DNA from: Pandoraea nosoerga
Lineage (GTDB): Bacteria; Pseudomonadota; Gammaproteobacteria; Burkholderiales; Burkholderiaceae
Assembly (NCBI RefSeq): GCF_902459585.1
Contig: NZ_CABPSC010000016.1
Coordinates: 1 to 64,000, forward strand
Reading direction: 5' to 3'
DNA: 64,000 nt
Below are positions 44,744 to 54,606 of this stretch, piece after piece (position 1 is the first letter of the stretch; every line of letters starts with the position of its first letter). The notes beneath the pieces were generated by a model that did not search any database, was not told where the DNA came from, and was given only the letters and a program-made list of their open reading frames with translations. The translations under genes and the position numbers were made by a program.

Positions 44744-44905
44744 CGAGCTGCATATGCAGGAGCGGGGACGGCCTCCCCTGCCCGTCGAGTTCGGAACCAC
44801 CCGCAGCGCGACATCGCCCAAAATGCCTGACATGGCAGTGTCTGACCAGGCATCGTCATACGATTGGCGTTCGGACAACATCGGCACATGGCGACGCCAG
44901 AACGC

Positions 44906-44938
44906 AAAAAGCCTGATTTCGCGCGGAAATCAGGCTTT
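44906..44938 (-). terminator. Terminator of initiator tRNA gene
   Basis: A 10-bp perfect stem GCCTGATTTC/GAAATCAGGC with flanking AAAAA. On the minus strand the T-run follows, just after tRNA-Met. Confidence 0.8.
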
Positions 44939-44944
44939 CGAATT

Positions 44945-45021
44945 TGGTTGCGGGGACAGGATTTGAACCTGTGACCTTCGGGTTATGAGCCCGACGAGCT
45001 GCCAGACTGCTCCACCCCGCG
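44945..45021 (-). tRNA. Initiator tRNA-Met (anticodon CAT)
   Basis: Minus-strand reading: CGCGGGG pairs with CCCCGCA leaving the C1-A72 mismatch that marks initiator tRNA. The anticodon loop CTCATAA gives CAT, in a stem with GGG-CCC pairs. The CCA end is encoded. Confidence 0.95.
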
Positions 45022-45202
45022 TCTGAAGAATGAGATTATATGACAATTGCCATCGCAGTGCAACAAATAAGGCAGAATATCGCCGCTGCGTCCGCCGAAG
45101 GCTGCGGCACGCTCGGCGCGCTGCTCCGCAACACGGGTTATCCCGCGACGTCGGCCGCCGCGCCGCACAGCGTGCGCCGCCGATGATACACTCGCAGCAA
45201 CC

Positions 45203-45838
45203 ATGAACCGACGTCCTCCCATCCAATTCTGCTCCGCCTGCGGCCATCCGGTCGAGCTGCGCATTCCGCCCGGCGACAACCGCGAGCGGCATGTCTGCAC
45301 CCATTGCGGCACCATCCACTATCAGAACCCGCGCAACGTGCTCGGCACGGTGCCCGTGTGGGGCGATCAGGTGCTGCTGTGCAAGCGCGCGATCGAGCCG
45401 CGCCTGGGGTACTGGACGCTGCCGGCGGGCTTCATGGAAATCGGGGAGACGACGGCGCAGGCCGCCGCGCGAGAGACGCTCGAAGAAGCCGGCGCCGTCG
45501 TGGAAGTCGGCGCCCTGTTCTCGCTGCTCAACGTCCCGCACGTCAATCAGGTCCATATCTTCTATCTGGCACAAATGCGCGAGCCGCAATTTGCCGCCGG
45601 CGAGGAAAGCCTGGAGGTCGCCCTGTTCTCGGAAGACGACATTCCCTGGGAGGACATCGCCTTCCCGACCGTGGCCAAGACACTGCGCTTTTTCTTCGAG
45701 GATCGCCGCGCCGGCGCTTTCGGCGTGCATCTGGAACCGGTCGCCGACGACACCGCGCTGCCGGGTGCACCGGTGCCGGGCCTGCCGGTCAACACCGCGC
45801 ACACCGAAGACATCCTCACGCCGATGCTGCGTGTCTGA
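45203..45838 (+). CDS. Nudix hydrolase with N-terminal zinc ribbon
   Basis: This 211-residue protein starts with a four-Cys zinc ribbon (FCSACG and VCTHCG) and then a Nudix domain with [23 protein letters not shown] (GX5EX7REUXEEXGU). The family splits nucleoside diphosphate derivatives such as NADH or ADP-ribose; the ribbon is shared with NudC-like proteins. It opens a row of same-strand genes running to the ABC permease; an operon is likely with aat. Confidence 0.88.
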   Translation: MNRRPPIQFCSACGHPVELRIPPGDNRERHVCTHCGTIHYQNPRNVLGTVPVWGDQVLLCKRAIEPRLGYWTLPAGFMEIGETTAQAAARETLEEAGAVVEVGALFSLLNVPHVNQVHIFYLAQMREPQFAAGEESLEVALFSEDDIPWEDIAFPTVAKTLRFFFEDRRAGAFGVHLEPVADDTALPGAPVPGLPVNTAHTEDILTPMLRV

Positions 45839-45912
45839 GCGCGCCGCCACTCCATTGCGCACAGGTCCGGCCGCCGTCCACCGATTCGCTCGCTCCGCAG
45901 GTTAACGTCGTC

Positions 45913-46677
45913 ATGGTCGTCTGGCTCGAAGCAAACGATCCCTTCCCTCCGGTCGACGAGGCGCTCGATGCGTCGAGCGACGCCCCGGGCCTGCTCGCCG
46001 CGGGGCTCGATCTCTCGCCGCAACGCCTGCTCGCCGCCTACCGCCGCGGCATCTTCCCGTGGTATTCGCAGGGCCAGCCAGTGCTCTGGTGGAGTCCCGA
46101 CCCGCGCATGGTGCTGCGCCCCGAGAACTTCGTCGTCAGCCACAACTTTCGCAAGCTGCTGCGCCGCGTGCTGCGCGAGGACGCCTGGGAAGTCCGTCTC
46201 GATGACGACTTCGCGGCCGTCATGCGCGCGTGCGCCGAAGCACCGCGACGCGGTCAGGACGGCACCTGGATCACCCCGGCCATCATGAGCGCTTACCGCG
46301 CGCTGCACGACGCCGGCCTCGCGCACAGCGTGGAGACGTTCTACGAAGGCGAGCGCGTCGGCGGCCTGTACGGCGTGTCGCTCGGCCGCATGTTCTACGG
46401 CGAATCGATGTTCGCCAGACGCAACGACGCCTCGAAGATCGCCCTCGCGGCGCTCGTCGCGTTTGCACGCACATACGCAATAGAGGTGATAGACTGCCAG
46501 CAAAGCACTGCCCATCTGGCGTCGCTCGGCGGCGGCGAAATTCCCCGCCACGCGTTTGTCGCACACGTGCAGACGGCGGTCATGGCACCGGCACCGGTCT
46601 GGCGTCTGGACAAACAGATTCTGGGCGCACTGGCCTACGGTAACGCAGCAGACAAGGCTCACGAGGTTTCGCAGTGA
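45913..46677 (+). CDS. aat: Leucyl/phenylalanyl-tRNA--protein transferase
   Basis: This 254-residue enzyme adds Leu or Phe from aminoacyl-tRNA to proteins with N-terminal Arg or Lys, making N-degrons for ClpS/ClpAP. Signatures: [41 protein letters not shown] and [15 protein letters not shown]. It overlaps bpt by 4 bp. Confidence 0.95.
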   Translation: MVVWLEANDPFPPVDEALDASSDAPGLLAAGLDLSPQRLLAAYRRGIFPWYSQGQPVLWWSPDPRMVLRPENFVVSHNFRKLLRRVLREDAWEVRLDDDFAAVMRACAEAPRRGQDGTWITPAIMSAYRALHDAGLAHSVETFYEGERVGGLYGVSLGRMFYGESMFARRNDASKIALAALVAFARTYAIEVIDCQQSTAHLASLGGGEIPRHAFVAHVQTAVMAPAPVWRLDKQILGALAYGNAADKAHEVSQ

Positions 46678-47450
46678 CCCATCCGAACGAACTGCCGCTC
46701 TCCCCGCTGTCCGCCCTTCAGTTCTACGCAACAGCGCCCTACCCCTGCAGCTATCTCGACAATCACACGGCGCGCTCGCAGGTCGCCACGCCCAGCCACC
46801 TGATCAACTCCGACGTCTACAGCGAGCTGGTTCGCGCCGGCTTTCGCCGTAGCGGCGTTTTCACCTACCGGCCGTATTGCGACGGCTGCCGCGCCTGCGT
46901 CCCCGTGCGCGTGCCGGTCGCGCGCTTCGCTGCCAACCGCACCCAGCGACGCATCTGGCGACGCCACGCCACGCTCGCGGTCAACGTCTCCGGCCTGCAC
47001 TACACGGAAGAGCACTACCAGTTGTACATGCGCTACCAGTCGCGCCGCCATGCCGGCGGCGGCATGGACCATGACAGTCGCGAGCAATACGAGCAGTTCC
47101 TGCTGCAAAGCCGCGTGAACTCGCGTCTGGTCGAATTCCGCGAGCCGCCCGGCCACCAGGGTGCGGGCACGCTGCGCATGATCAGCATGGTCGACATCCT
47201 GAGCGACGGGCTGTCGTCGGTGTATACATTCTTCGATCCGGACGTCGAAGGCGCGTCCTACGGCACGTACAACATTCTCTGGCAGATCGAACAGGCGCGC
47301 GCCCTCGGGCTGCCGCACGTCTACCTCGGCTACTGGATTCAGGCGAGCCGCAAGATGGTCTACAAGGCGAACTTCCGCCCGCTGCAAGGGCTGGTCGACG
47401 GCCAGTGGCAGGACATGCCCGAACACCTGCTCGACGCGGCCGGCGGCTGA
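46674..47450 (+). CDS. bpt: Aspartate/glutamate leucyltransferase
   Basis: This 258-residue enzyme, with a GTG start overlapping the aat stop, adds Leu to N-terminal Asp/Glu (bacterial ATE homologue). Signatures: [31 protein letters not shown] with paired Cys, and [20 protein letters not shown]. Aat and Bpt both feed the leucine N-end rule pathway, so the overlap is functional. Confidence 0.95.
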   Translation: MTHPNELPLSPLSALQFYATAPYPCSYLDNHTARSQVATPSHLINSDVYSELVRAGFRRSGVFTYRPYCDGCRACVPVRVPVARFAANRTQRRIWRRHATLAVNVSGLHYTEEHYQLYMRYQSRRHAGGGMDHDSREQYEQFLLQSRVNSRLVEFREPPGHQGAGTLRMISMVDILSDGLSSVYTFFDPDVEGASYGTYNILWQIEQARALGLPHVYLGYWIQASRKMVYKANFRPLQGLVDGQWQDMPEHLLDAAGG

Positions 47451-47642
47451 CCGCGTCCGCGCCGGGCGGGGCCGCCAAGCACCATCAGTGCCATGGGTGC
47501 CATCAGTGCCGCAGTGCGCACCGCGTTCATAGCACGCCTGAAGTTATGGGGAAAAGAAGTACGCAGAGCGTAGAAAAAGATGCGCTCTGCGACCCGTATC
47601 CCGGTAAAATGGCGACTTTCCGATTCCGCCGAACCTGACATC

Positions 47643-48671
47643 GTGCTTGCGCCTCTCTATCCTTTGGCCCGTCGCGCCCTGTTCTGTCTCGACGCCGAAC
47701 AGGCTCACCATCTGACGTTGGCCACGCTACGCGGCGCCGCCTCGCTCGGCTTGGCCGGACTCGCCGGCCAGACGCTCCCCGAAGATCCGCGCACGGTCAT
47801 GGGCATTCGTTTTCCGAACCCGGTCGGCCTGGCCGCCGGCCTGGACAAGGACGGCAGTTGCATCGACGGCCTCGCCGCCCTCGGCTTCGGCTTCGTCGAA
47901 GTGGGCACCGTCACGCCGCGGCCCCAGCCGGGCAACCCGAAGCCGCGCATCTTCCGTCTGCCGCAGGCCGAAGCGATCATCAACCGCATGGGCTTCAACA
48001 ACGGCGGCGTGGAGCAATTCCTTCAGAACGTGCAGTCGGCCCGCTATAAGGGACCGCTCGGCCTGAACATCGGCAAGAACGCCGACACTCCGATCGAGCG
48101 CGCCGTCGACGATTACCTCATCTGCCTCGAGAAGGTATATCCATACGCAACATACGTGACGGTGAACATCTCGTCGCCCAACACGAAGAACCTGCGCCAA
48201 CTCCAGGGCGGCGACGAACTCGACGCGCTGCTCGGCAAGCTCAAGGACAAGCAACGTGCGCTGTCCGATCGCCACGGCAAATATGTGCCGATCGCACTGA
48301 AGATCGCCCCGGATCTCGACGACGAACAGATCAAGGTCATCGCGGGCACGCTCACACGCCACGGCTTCGACGGCGTCATCGCCACCAACACGACGCTCTC
48401 TCGCGAGGCGGTGGCGGGGCTGCCCTATGCGAACGAGACGGGCGGTCTGTCGGGGCGTCCGGTGTTCGAGGCGTCCAATCGCGTGATCCGCGCGCTTGCC
48501 GCCGAACTGGGCGGGGCGCTGCCGATCATCGGGGTGGGCGGCATCCTGAGCGGCGCGCAAGCCCAGGCCAAGCTCGACGCCGGCGCCAGTCTGGTACAGG
48601 TCTACAGCGGCCTGATTTACCGCGGACCCGAGCTGGTGCGAGAATGCGTGCAAGCGTTGCGCACGGCCTGA
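47643..48671 (+). CDS. pyrD: Dihydroorotate dehydrogenase (quinone), class 2
   Basis: A GTG start at 47643 gives 342 residues beginning [22 protein letters not shown], as in E. coli PyrD (336). The enzyme oxidises dihydroorotate with quinone at the inner membrane in UMP synthesis. Motifs include [33 protein letters not shown] with catalytic Ser, and [11 protein letters not shown]. An upstream in-frame ATG at 47580 is possible but does not match the family. Confidence 0.95.
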   Translation: MLAPLYPLARRALFCLDAEQAHHLTLATLRGAASLGLAGLAGQTLPEDPRTVMGIRFPNPVGLAAGLDKDGSCIDGLAALGFGFVEVGTVTPRPQPGNPKPRIFRLPQAEAIINRMGFNNGGVEQFLQNVQSARYKGPLGLNIGKNADTPIERAVDDYLICLEKVYPYATYVTVNISSPNTKNLRQLQGGDELDALLGKLKDKQRALSDRHGKYVPIALKIAPDLDDEQIKVIAGTLTRHGFDGVIATNTTLSREAVAGLPYANETGGLSGRPVFEASNRVIRALAAELGGALPIIGVGGILSGAQAQAKLDAGASLVQVYSGLIYRGPELVRECVQALRTA

Positions 48672-48718
48672 GCGCCGCACGTCACGCGCCCCTCATTCCC
48701 CAGGGAGACACCCTCACC

Positions 48719-49516
48719 ATGAAACACTGGCTCAAGACGTTGTGCCTCGTCCCGCTGGCTGCCGCCGCGCTCGTGACCACCTCGCCGGCGCGCGCCGCCG
48801 ACCTGCTGAGCACGGTCAAGTCCGCGGGCGTGCTCAAGATCGGCATCGAAGGCACCTATCCCCCGTTCAACTATCGCGGCGCCGACGGCCAGCTCGACGG
48901 CTTCGACGTCGACGTGGCCAAGGCGGTCGCCGAACGTCTGGGCGTGAAGCCCGTGTTCGTGACCACCGAGTGGAGCGGCATCATCGGCGGGCTGGTGGCC
49001 GGCAAGTTCGACGTCATCGTCAATCAGGTGGCGATCACCGACGAGCGCAGGAAGTCGGTGGACTTCAGCCAGCCCTACGTCTACTCGGCGGCCCAGCTCA
49101 TTCAGCGCAAGGACGACACGCGCGAGTTCAAATCGCTCGAAGACCTCAAGGGCAAGAAGCTCGGCGTGAGTCTCGGCAGCAACTACAACACGCTCGCCAA
49201 GTCGGTGCCGGGCATCGACGTGCGCACGTATCCCGGTGCGCCGGAGTATCTGCGCGACCTGGCCGCGCAACGGATCGATGCCGCGCTCAACGATCGCCTG
49301 ATGCTGGCCTACCTCATCAAGACGTCGAATCTGCCGCTGCGCCCGGGCGCGGTACTCCAAGGCGCCAACGAATCGGTCGGCATCCCGTTCCGCAAGGGCA
49401 ACCCCGAATTCGCCAAGGCCATCGACGACGCCCTCACGAAGATGAAGCAGGACGGCTCGCTCGCCAGGCTCTCGCAGAAGTGGTTCGGCGAAGACACGTC
49501 GAAGCCTGCCCGCTAA
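48719..49516 (+). CDS. Cystine-type ABC transporter substrate-binding protein
   Basis: This 265-residue protein has a signal peptide (cleavage after ARA, about 26), then a type II periplasmic binding fold of amino-acid type: GVLKIGIEGTYPPFNYRG, GFDVDVAKAVAERLG, SVDFSQPYVYSAAQ, and LGSNYNTLAKSVPG. The match is to the cystine (FliY/TcyJ) group. The permease gene follows after 286 bp. No ATPase gene is found next to them. Confidence 0.88.
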   Translation: MKHWLKTLCLVPLAAAALVTTSPARAADLLSTVKSAGVLKIGIEGTYPPFNYRGADGQLDGFDVDVAKAVAERLGVKPVFVTTEWSGIIGGLVAGKFDVIVNQVAITDERRKSVDFSQPYVYSAAQLIQRKDDTREFKSLEDLKGKKLGVSLGSNYNTLAKSVPGIDVRTYPGAPEYLRDLAAQRIDAALNDRLMLAYLIKTSNLPLRPGAVLQGANESVGIPFRKGNPEFAKAIDDALTKMKQDGSLARLSQKWFGEDTSKPAR

Positions 49517-49580
49517 TCGAGTCGACACGACCCGGCACGGCTCGGCCGATCCGGCAACGCAACGCTATCCCTCCAGGCCC

Positions 49581-49620
49581 GACGGCCGGCACCAGGCGCA
49601 CGACGCGGGTGCCGGCCGTC
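49581..49620 (+). terminator. Strong hairpin between binding-protein and permease genes
   Basis: GACGGCCGGCAC and GTGCCGGCCGTC form a perfect 12-bp stem over 16 nt, with GCGTTTGC after. It may lower read-through so that the binding protein is made in excess, or simply end the transcript. Confidence 0.55.
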
Positions 49621-49802
49621 GCGTTTGCGGCATCTCGCAAACGGGACATTAACGGGAGATTGCACAAGCTGCCGGCGCGTCCGCTTCACCGCGAATGACG
49701 TACGATGACGGCTGCGCCGGCGCCGGCTGACGAGACGCACGACGTCAGGCCGTCAGGCGTGGTCGCCGCCCCTTGCCTCATCGCCAAACACTGACAGTCC
49801 TC

Positions 49803-50462
49803 ATGAATCCAATCGAACTCGCCGCCCAATCCATGCCGGTGCTTCTGCAAGGCACCGTGCTCACGATCAAGTTTGCCTTGATGTCGATGGTATTCGGCCT
49901 GGCGATCGGCATCGTCGTGGCGATCATGGGCATCGGCAAGATCCGCGTGCTGCGCGCCGTGGCCCGCGCCTATGTGAGCGTCATGCGCGGCACGCCGCTG
50001 CTCGTGCAGATTTTCGTGGTGTATTACGGCTTGCCCGGCATCGGCATCTCGCTCGAGCCGACGCCCGCCGGCGTGCTCACGTTGAGCCTGAACGTCGGCG
50101 CGTATCTGTCCGAGAGCATGCGCGGCGCGCTCGAGGGCATGCCGCGCGGCCAATGGCTCGCCTCGTACAGTCTCGGGCTGTCGTACTGGCAAACGCTGCG
50201 CTACGTCATCGCGCCGCAAGCGTTGCGCATTGCCGTGCCGAGCCTTGGCAACAGTCTCATCAGCCTGATCAAGGACACGTCGCTCGTGTCGGTAATCACC
50301 GTCACCGAACTGCTGCGCTCGGCGCAGGAAGTCATTGCTTCGACGTATCAGCCGCTGCCGCTTTATCTCGCGTGCGCAGCCATCTACTGGGTGCTCTCCA
50401 CGGGCCTGTCCGCGCTGCAGCGGCGCATCGAGAAACGCCTCGCGCTGCCGGCAAGAAGTTGA
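49803..50462 (+). CDS. Amino-acid ABC transporter permease (cystine type)
   Basis: This 219-residue membrane protein has a His/Glu/Gln/Pro/Cys permease layout with four or five TM segments, a LQGTVLTIKFALMSM start, YVSVMRGTPLLVQIFVVYYGLP (family motif) and the EAA-like loop YSLGLSYWQTLRYVIAPQALRIAVPSLGN that contacts the ATPase. Closest by memory to YecS/TcyL. Confidence 0.88.
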   Translation: MNPIELAAQSMPVLLQGTVLTIKFALMSMVFGLAIGIVVAIMGIGKIRVLRAVARAYVSVMRGTPLLVQIFVVYYGLPGIGISLEPTPAGVLTLSLNVGAYLSESMRGALEGMPRGQWLASYSLGLSYWQTLRYVIAPQALRIAVPSLGNSLISLIKDTSLVSVITVTELLRSAQEVIASTYQPLPLYLACAAIYWVLSTGLSALQRRIEKRLALPARS

Positions 50463-50484
50463 GCGCCGGCGCGGCGCCGCCATG

Positions 50485-50517
50485 AAAAAAGCCGGCTCCG
50501 CGTCACGGGCCGGCTTC
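50485..50517. terminator. Terminator between convergent genes
   Basis: AAGCCGGC and GCCGGCTT close over 12 nt, with AAAAAA to the left (a T-run on the minus strand, serving lutB) and TTCT to the right (serving the permease gene). Confidence 0.7.
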
Positions 50518-50603
50518 TGCCGATACAACGCCGGAACACCGGAACGCCGGAACGCCGGCAATACGCGCGCGCCCAGGACGAGCGCCCATCGCGATCCCGA
50601 CGC

Positions 50604-52013
50604 TCAGCGCGGCGCGCGACGCTCGCGATACATGGCGCGGAACGTCTTGCCGCTCGGGGCCGGCATCTCGCGCGTGTCGGTCCAACCGCCGCCGAAAGGC
50701 AGCTTCGAGATACTGCCTCGCTCGCGCCCCATCCACTTGAGCACGCGCGTGCCAAGCCCGGAGAGCGCCGAGTAGAGACGCGGGCGCCGCGCCGCAAACG
50801 CCCACGCCGCCAGGGCCGCCCGCTCCTGCCACGGGCGCAGCCCGCGGTCGACCTGACGCTCGCGCAGCTTGCGCAGCAGGTCCGAAATCGGGATACCCAC
50901 CGGGCAGACGCGGTTGCATTCGCCGCACATCGTGGCCGCCTGGGGCAGATCGAGCGTCTTTTCCAGCCCGACGTAGCTCGGCGTGAGCACCGAGCCCATC
51001 GGCCCCGGATATACCCAGCCATACGCGTGGCCACCGATCTTCTGATACACCGGGCAGTGATTCATGCACGCGCCGCAGCGAATGCAGCGCAGCATCTCCT
51101 GGAACGCGCCGCCGATCAGGCCGGTGCGCCCGCCGTCGACCAGCACGAAATACATGTGGTCGGGGCCGTCCACCTCGCCCTCGGCACGCGTGCCGGTGAG
51201 CAGCGAGAAGTAGTTCGACGTGCCCTGCCCGGTCGCCGAGCGCGGCAGCAAGCGCATGGCCGTCGCGAGATCCTCCAGCGTGGGCAGCACCTTCTCGATG
51301 CCCGTCACCGCCACGTGTACGCGCGGCATGATCGTACACATGCCTTCGTTGCCCTCGTTGGTCACCACCGCCACCGAACCGGTCTCGGCCACGAGGAAGT
51401 TACCGCCTGTCACGCCCATGTCGGCCGACAGAAACTGCGGGCGCAGCATCTCGCGCGCCTCGCGCGTCATGGCGGGAATCTCGTCGAGACGCGGCTTTTG
51501 GTGCACGCGCGCAAACAGGTCGGCGACCTCGTCCTTGTCCTTGTGCACGACCGGCGCAATGATGTGCGAGGGCGGCTCGTTATCGTTGATCTGCAGGATG
51601 TACTCGCCCAGATCCGTCTCGACCGACTGCACGCCCATGTCGGCGAGCACCTTGTTGAGCTGCAGCTCCTCGGTGACCATCGACTTCGACTTGATGACTT
51701 TCTTGACGTCGTGCTTGCGTGCGATCTCCGCGATCAGGCGTGCGGCGTCCTGCGTCGACTCCGCGAACAGTACTGTCGCGCCGCGACGCGTGGCCTCGCG
51801 CTCGAAGATCTCCAGCCAGACGTCGAGGGTCTCGAGGCCGCGATTGCGCCGCGCCTTGAGCGCCTCGCGCGTCGCCTCGAAATCGATCTCGTCCATGGCG
51901 AGCGCGCGTGCGGTCACGAACTTGGTCGAGAGCTTCTTGAGGTTGGCCTGCAGGCGCTGGTCGGCAAGCTTCTGCCCGGCGCGCGCCTTGAATTGCATCG
52001 ATTGAACTTGCAT
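50604..52013 (-). CDS. lutB: Lactate utilization iron-sulfur protein LutB
   Basis: This 469-residue protein has an N-terminal LUD-type domain (VKSKSMVTEELQLN) and a ferredoxin-like part with two 4Fe-4S clusters, CIRCGACMNHCPVY and CGECNRVCPVG, plus DUF3390 at the end. With LutA and LutC it oxidises L-lactate to pyruvate. lutA lies 91 bp upstream; no lutC follows, as the next gene is convergent. Activity may need a lutC elsewhere. Confidence 0.93.
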   Translation of the reverse strand: MQVQSMQFKARAGQKLADQRLQANLKKLSTKFVTARALAMDEIDFEATREALKARRNRGLETLDVWLEIFEREATRRGATVLFAESTQDAARLIAEIARKHDVKKVIKSKSMVTEELQLNKVLADMGVQSVETDLGEYILQINDNEPPSHIIAPVVHKDKDEVADLFARVHQKPRLDEIPAMTREAREMLRPQFLSADMGVTGGNFLVAETGSVAVVTNEGNEGMCTIMPRVHVAVTGIEKVLPTLEDLATAMRLLPRSATGQGTSNYFSLLTGTRAEGEVDGPDHMYFVLVDGGRTGLIGGAFQEMLRCIRCGACMNHCPVYQKIGGHAYGWVYPGPMGSVLTPSYVGLEKTLDLPQAATMCGECNRVCPVGIPISDLLRKLRERQVDRGLRPWQERAALAAWAFAARRPRLYSALSGLGTRVLKWMGRERGSISKLPFGGGWTDTREMPAPSGKTFRAMYRERRAPR

Positions 52014-52104
52014 CGCGACTCACGTGAGGTGATGGCGCCCGGCGCGCGCCGCAGCAGGCGGCGTGGCGCGCACGGACGTGTTGAGCGGGAAGATGGCCGC
52101 GAGA

Positions 52105-52830
52105 TCAGGCATCGCCGGCGAGCACCTGCGCGATATGCAGCACGCGCGTTTTCGTGTCGCCGGTGCGGCGCAGACGCCCTTCGATGTTGAGCATGCAGCC
52201 CAGGTCGCCCAGCACGACGGCAGGCGCACCGCTCGCGCCGATATTGGCGCATTTCTCGTCGACGATGGCCGTCGAGATGTCGCCGTACTTGAGCGAGAAA
52301 GTGCCGCCGAAGCCGCAGCACGCCTGGCAGTCCTTCATCTCGGTCAGCTTCACGCCGGGCATCTTCGCGAGCAGCGCTCGCGGCTGCGACTTGACGCCAA
52401 GCTCGCGCAGGCCTGAGCATGAATCGTGGTACGTCACCTCGCCGTTGTAGTCACCCGGCACCGCCTGCACGTGCAGCACGTTGACGAGGAAGTCGGTGAG
52501 TTCGTACACGCGCGGACGCAAACGCTCGTAGCGGCCCATGAGTTCGGGATCGTCGGCGAAGAGGTCGCCATAGTGCGCCTTGACCATGCCGCCGCACGAA
52601 CCCGACGGCACGACGACATAGTCGAACGATTCGAATTCATCGAGAAATTTCTGGGCGAGATCGCGGGCAATGGCCCGTTCGCCGGAGTTGTAACCCGGCT
52701 GCCCGCAACAGGTTTGTGAATCGGGAATCACAACCTCACAGCCGGCCGTCTCCAGCAGCTTGAGCGTCGAGAAACCGATCTCCGGACGCATCAGGTCGAT
52801 CAGACACGTGACAAAGAGTCCGACGCGCAT
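52105..52830 (-). CDS. lutA: Lactate utilization protein LutA
   Basis: This 241-residue protein has two CCG-type domains: QTCCGQPGYNSG and SCGGM in the first, HDSCSGLRELG and DCQACCGFGGTFS in the second. These bind Fe-S or zinc clusters. It is transcribed with lutB. Upstream at 52875-52895 is a hairpin (GCTGGGCC/GGCCCAGC) that separates it from the next gene. Confidence 0.93.
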   Translation of the reverse strand: MRVGLFVTCLIDLMRPEIGFSTLKLLETAGCEVVIPDSQTCCGQPGYNSGERAIARDLAQKFLDEFESFDYVVVPSGSCGGMVKAHYGDLFADDPELMGRYERLRPRVYELTDFLVNVLHVQAVPGDYNGEVTYHDSCSGLRELGVKSQPRALLAKMPGVKLTEMKDCQACCGFGGTFSLKYGDISTAIVDEKCANIGASGAPAVVLGDLGCMLNIEGRLRRTGDTKTRVLHIAQVLAGDA

Positions 52831-52922
52831 TGGGGAAATCCTCTTTTCGGGAATAATGGGCCATTATAAGTCGCTGGGCCGTACTGGCCCAGCGTGGATT
52901 CCCGGAGCGCGTGGACGATCCG

Positions 52923-54317
52923 TTACGGCAGCAGCGTTCCCCTGCGGGGATGCCGGTAAGTCTCCAACGATTCGGCCCGCTCCATGGGTGCGCGGCGCGC
53001 CTGTTCGGGGACGCCGGCGGCGGCCGCCTCCGCCCCGGCCTCCTGCTTGGCCTCTTGCTTGCCTGCTTGGCCCCCCGCCTTGACCTCGGCCCCGCTCTCG
53101 GCCGCCGCCCCTGCCTCGGCATCGGCCCGTGCCCCGCGCGAGCTTGGCCGCGCCCACGTGCGCGAGGTGGCCTCGAGCGACAGCAGGTTCAGCACGCGCT
53201 TCAGGTCGACCGCCATGTCGTCGGTCTTCTCCTCCAGGTTCGACATGCGCGCCGACATACGCGCATCGAGCGCACTCACCGAGTCCGCCGTCGCCTGCAC
53301 CTGGGCCTGGAGCGCGTGCACCAGTTCCAGCGTTTTCTCGCCCTGACTGCGGCTCTCCCGAGCCAGCCTCAGGGCCTCCTGCCCCTGCTGCCAGGCCAGC
53401 GACTGCTGCTCGGCCTGCTCCCATGTGGCAATGCTGTGGATGTTCGAGTACATGCTGTGCTCCTCGCTGTTGATGAACTCCTTGGTGTGATTCAGAAGGT
53501 CCTCTACGGCCTTCCACCCCTTTTCTCGGTCGAATCCCCGGATACTTCCCAGGCTTACGCACCGAATCAGCACGGTGACGGCAAAACCCACGATCGCCAC
53601 CGCCGCCGACGCTACCAGCAACGCAACGGCAGCCACCACCGCGGCGACTGCATAAACGCCGCCGGTGATCGCCTCGCGCGTGCCATGGCGCTTCTTGTCC
53701 GGCCGGACGCTCTCGAACGCCCGATCGATCGTTCGCCGCATCTGCTCGAGCAAAGGCGCCGTCTCGTCGCGCAGCGTCATGCATCGGCGCTTGGCCCGAT
53801 CGAGCGTCTGCCATCTTCCTTCCGGACTCACATACGGTTCGTCGCGCGATAACGCGCGGGCGCCCTTGAGCACCGTCTCATAGCGCGCCAGCATCTCGCG
53901 TTCGTACTCCAGCGCTTCGCCGAATGCCGTCAGTACTTTCAGGAATCGGCGCGCGGAGGGCGTAAGCAACTCGGCGCATTGCTCGTCCAGTTGATCGCCG
54001 ACCATCGAACAGAAGACGCCGGGCCGGCCGGGCGTCGCAAGACAGCGCCAAAACGGGTCGCGAAGGCCGCCGCGCCAGTAGCCGGCAGTCGCCTTGTCGA
54101 ACGACTTTTCGAATCTCGCCGTGAGCCTTTCGATGGAGTACGTGCTCAGATTCAGCGCCTTGCACGTGTTCCGAAGGTGCTTGAGCTGTGCGGCGATCTC
54201 GGCCCGCTTCTCCGCGATGGAAGCGCCCTTCTCATAGACCCCTGCCGGCGCGACCCACGGATTCATGTCCATCGGCCAATCCGGGTAGCCCAGGTATCCC
54301 ATGTATTCGTTGTGCAT
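52923..54317 (-). CDS. Hypothetical membrane and coiled-coil protein, 464 aa
   Basis: I recognise no family. The N-terminus (about 1-200) is helical and basic, with Cys residues. A strongly hydrophobic region at about 217-250 (AITGGVYAVAAVVAAVALLV and more) makes two TM helices or a hairpin. After that come a coiled coil (about 285-385) and a low-complexity Glu/Ala/Gly/Lys tail (KAGGQAGKQEAKQE). The shape resembles translocators or effectors of type III systems, but no chaperone or secretion gene is near, so this is only a guess. The start is supported by GGAGATGG upstream. Confidence 0.6.
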   Translation of the reverse strand: MHNEYMGYLGYPDWPMDMNPWVAPAGVYEKGASIAEKRAEIAAQLKHLRNTCKALNLSTYSIERLTARFEKSFDKATAGYWRGGLRDPFWRCLATPGRPGVFCSMVGDQLDEQCAELLTPSARRFLKVLTAFGEALEYEREMLARYETVLKGARALSRDEPYVSPEGRWQTLDRAKRRCMTLRDETAPLLEQMRRTIDRAFESVRPDKKRHGTREAITGGVYAVAAVVAAVALLVASAAVAIVGFAVTVLIRCVSLGSIRGFDREKGWKAVEDLLNHTKEFINSEEHSMYSNIHSIATWEQAEQQSLAWQQGQEALRLARESRSQGEKTLELVHALQAQVQATADSVSALDARMSARMSNLEEKTDDMAVDLKRVLNLLSLEATSRTWARPSSRGARADAEAGAAAESGAEVKAGGQAGKQEAKQEAGAEAAAAGVPEQARRAPMERAESLETYRHPRRGTLLP

Positions 54318-54606
54318 CCGTCCATCTCCTTTTTGATGCCGGGCGCCCCGCGCACGCCGACGGGGCCCGACACCGTTACGGAAAAGAGGGTCATGCTAAC
54401 GACGCGATCGACGGCGCACTTTGGATTCCTGTCACGGCATCGACGCAACCCGTCACGCAGGGGCAGGAGGTCGGCGATGGGGACACGCAGCATGCGGCAA
54501 CCGGGCGTCGCAACTGCGTTTTTCGCAGGATTCTTCTACGCCAAGCCCTGCGAATTTTTCACAATATGATATAGAATCATCCCTATACGAAACTCGGCCC
54601 TACCTC

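Noticed and set aside
52864-53814. Long overlapping frames opposite or within the 464-residue protein gene
   Set aside because: They are shadows of its low-complexity, GC-rich codons.
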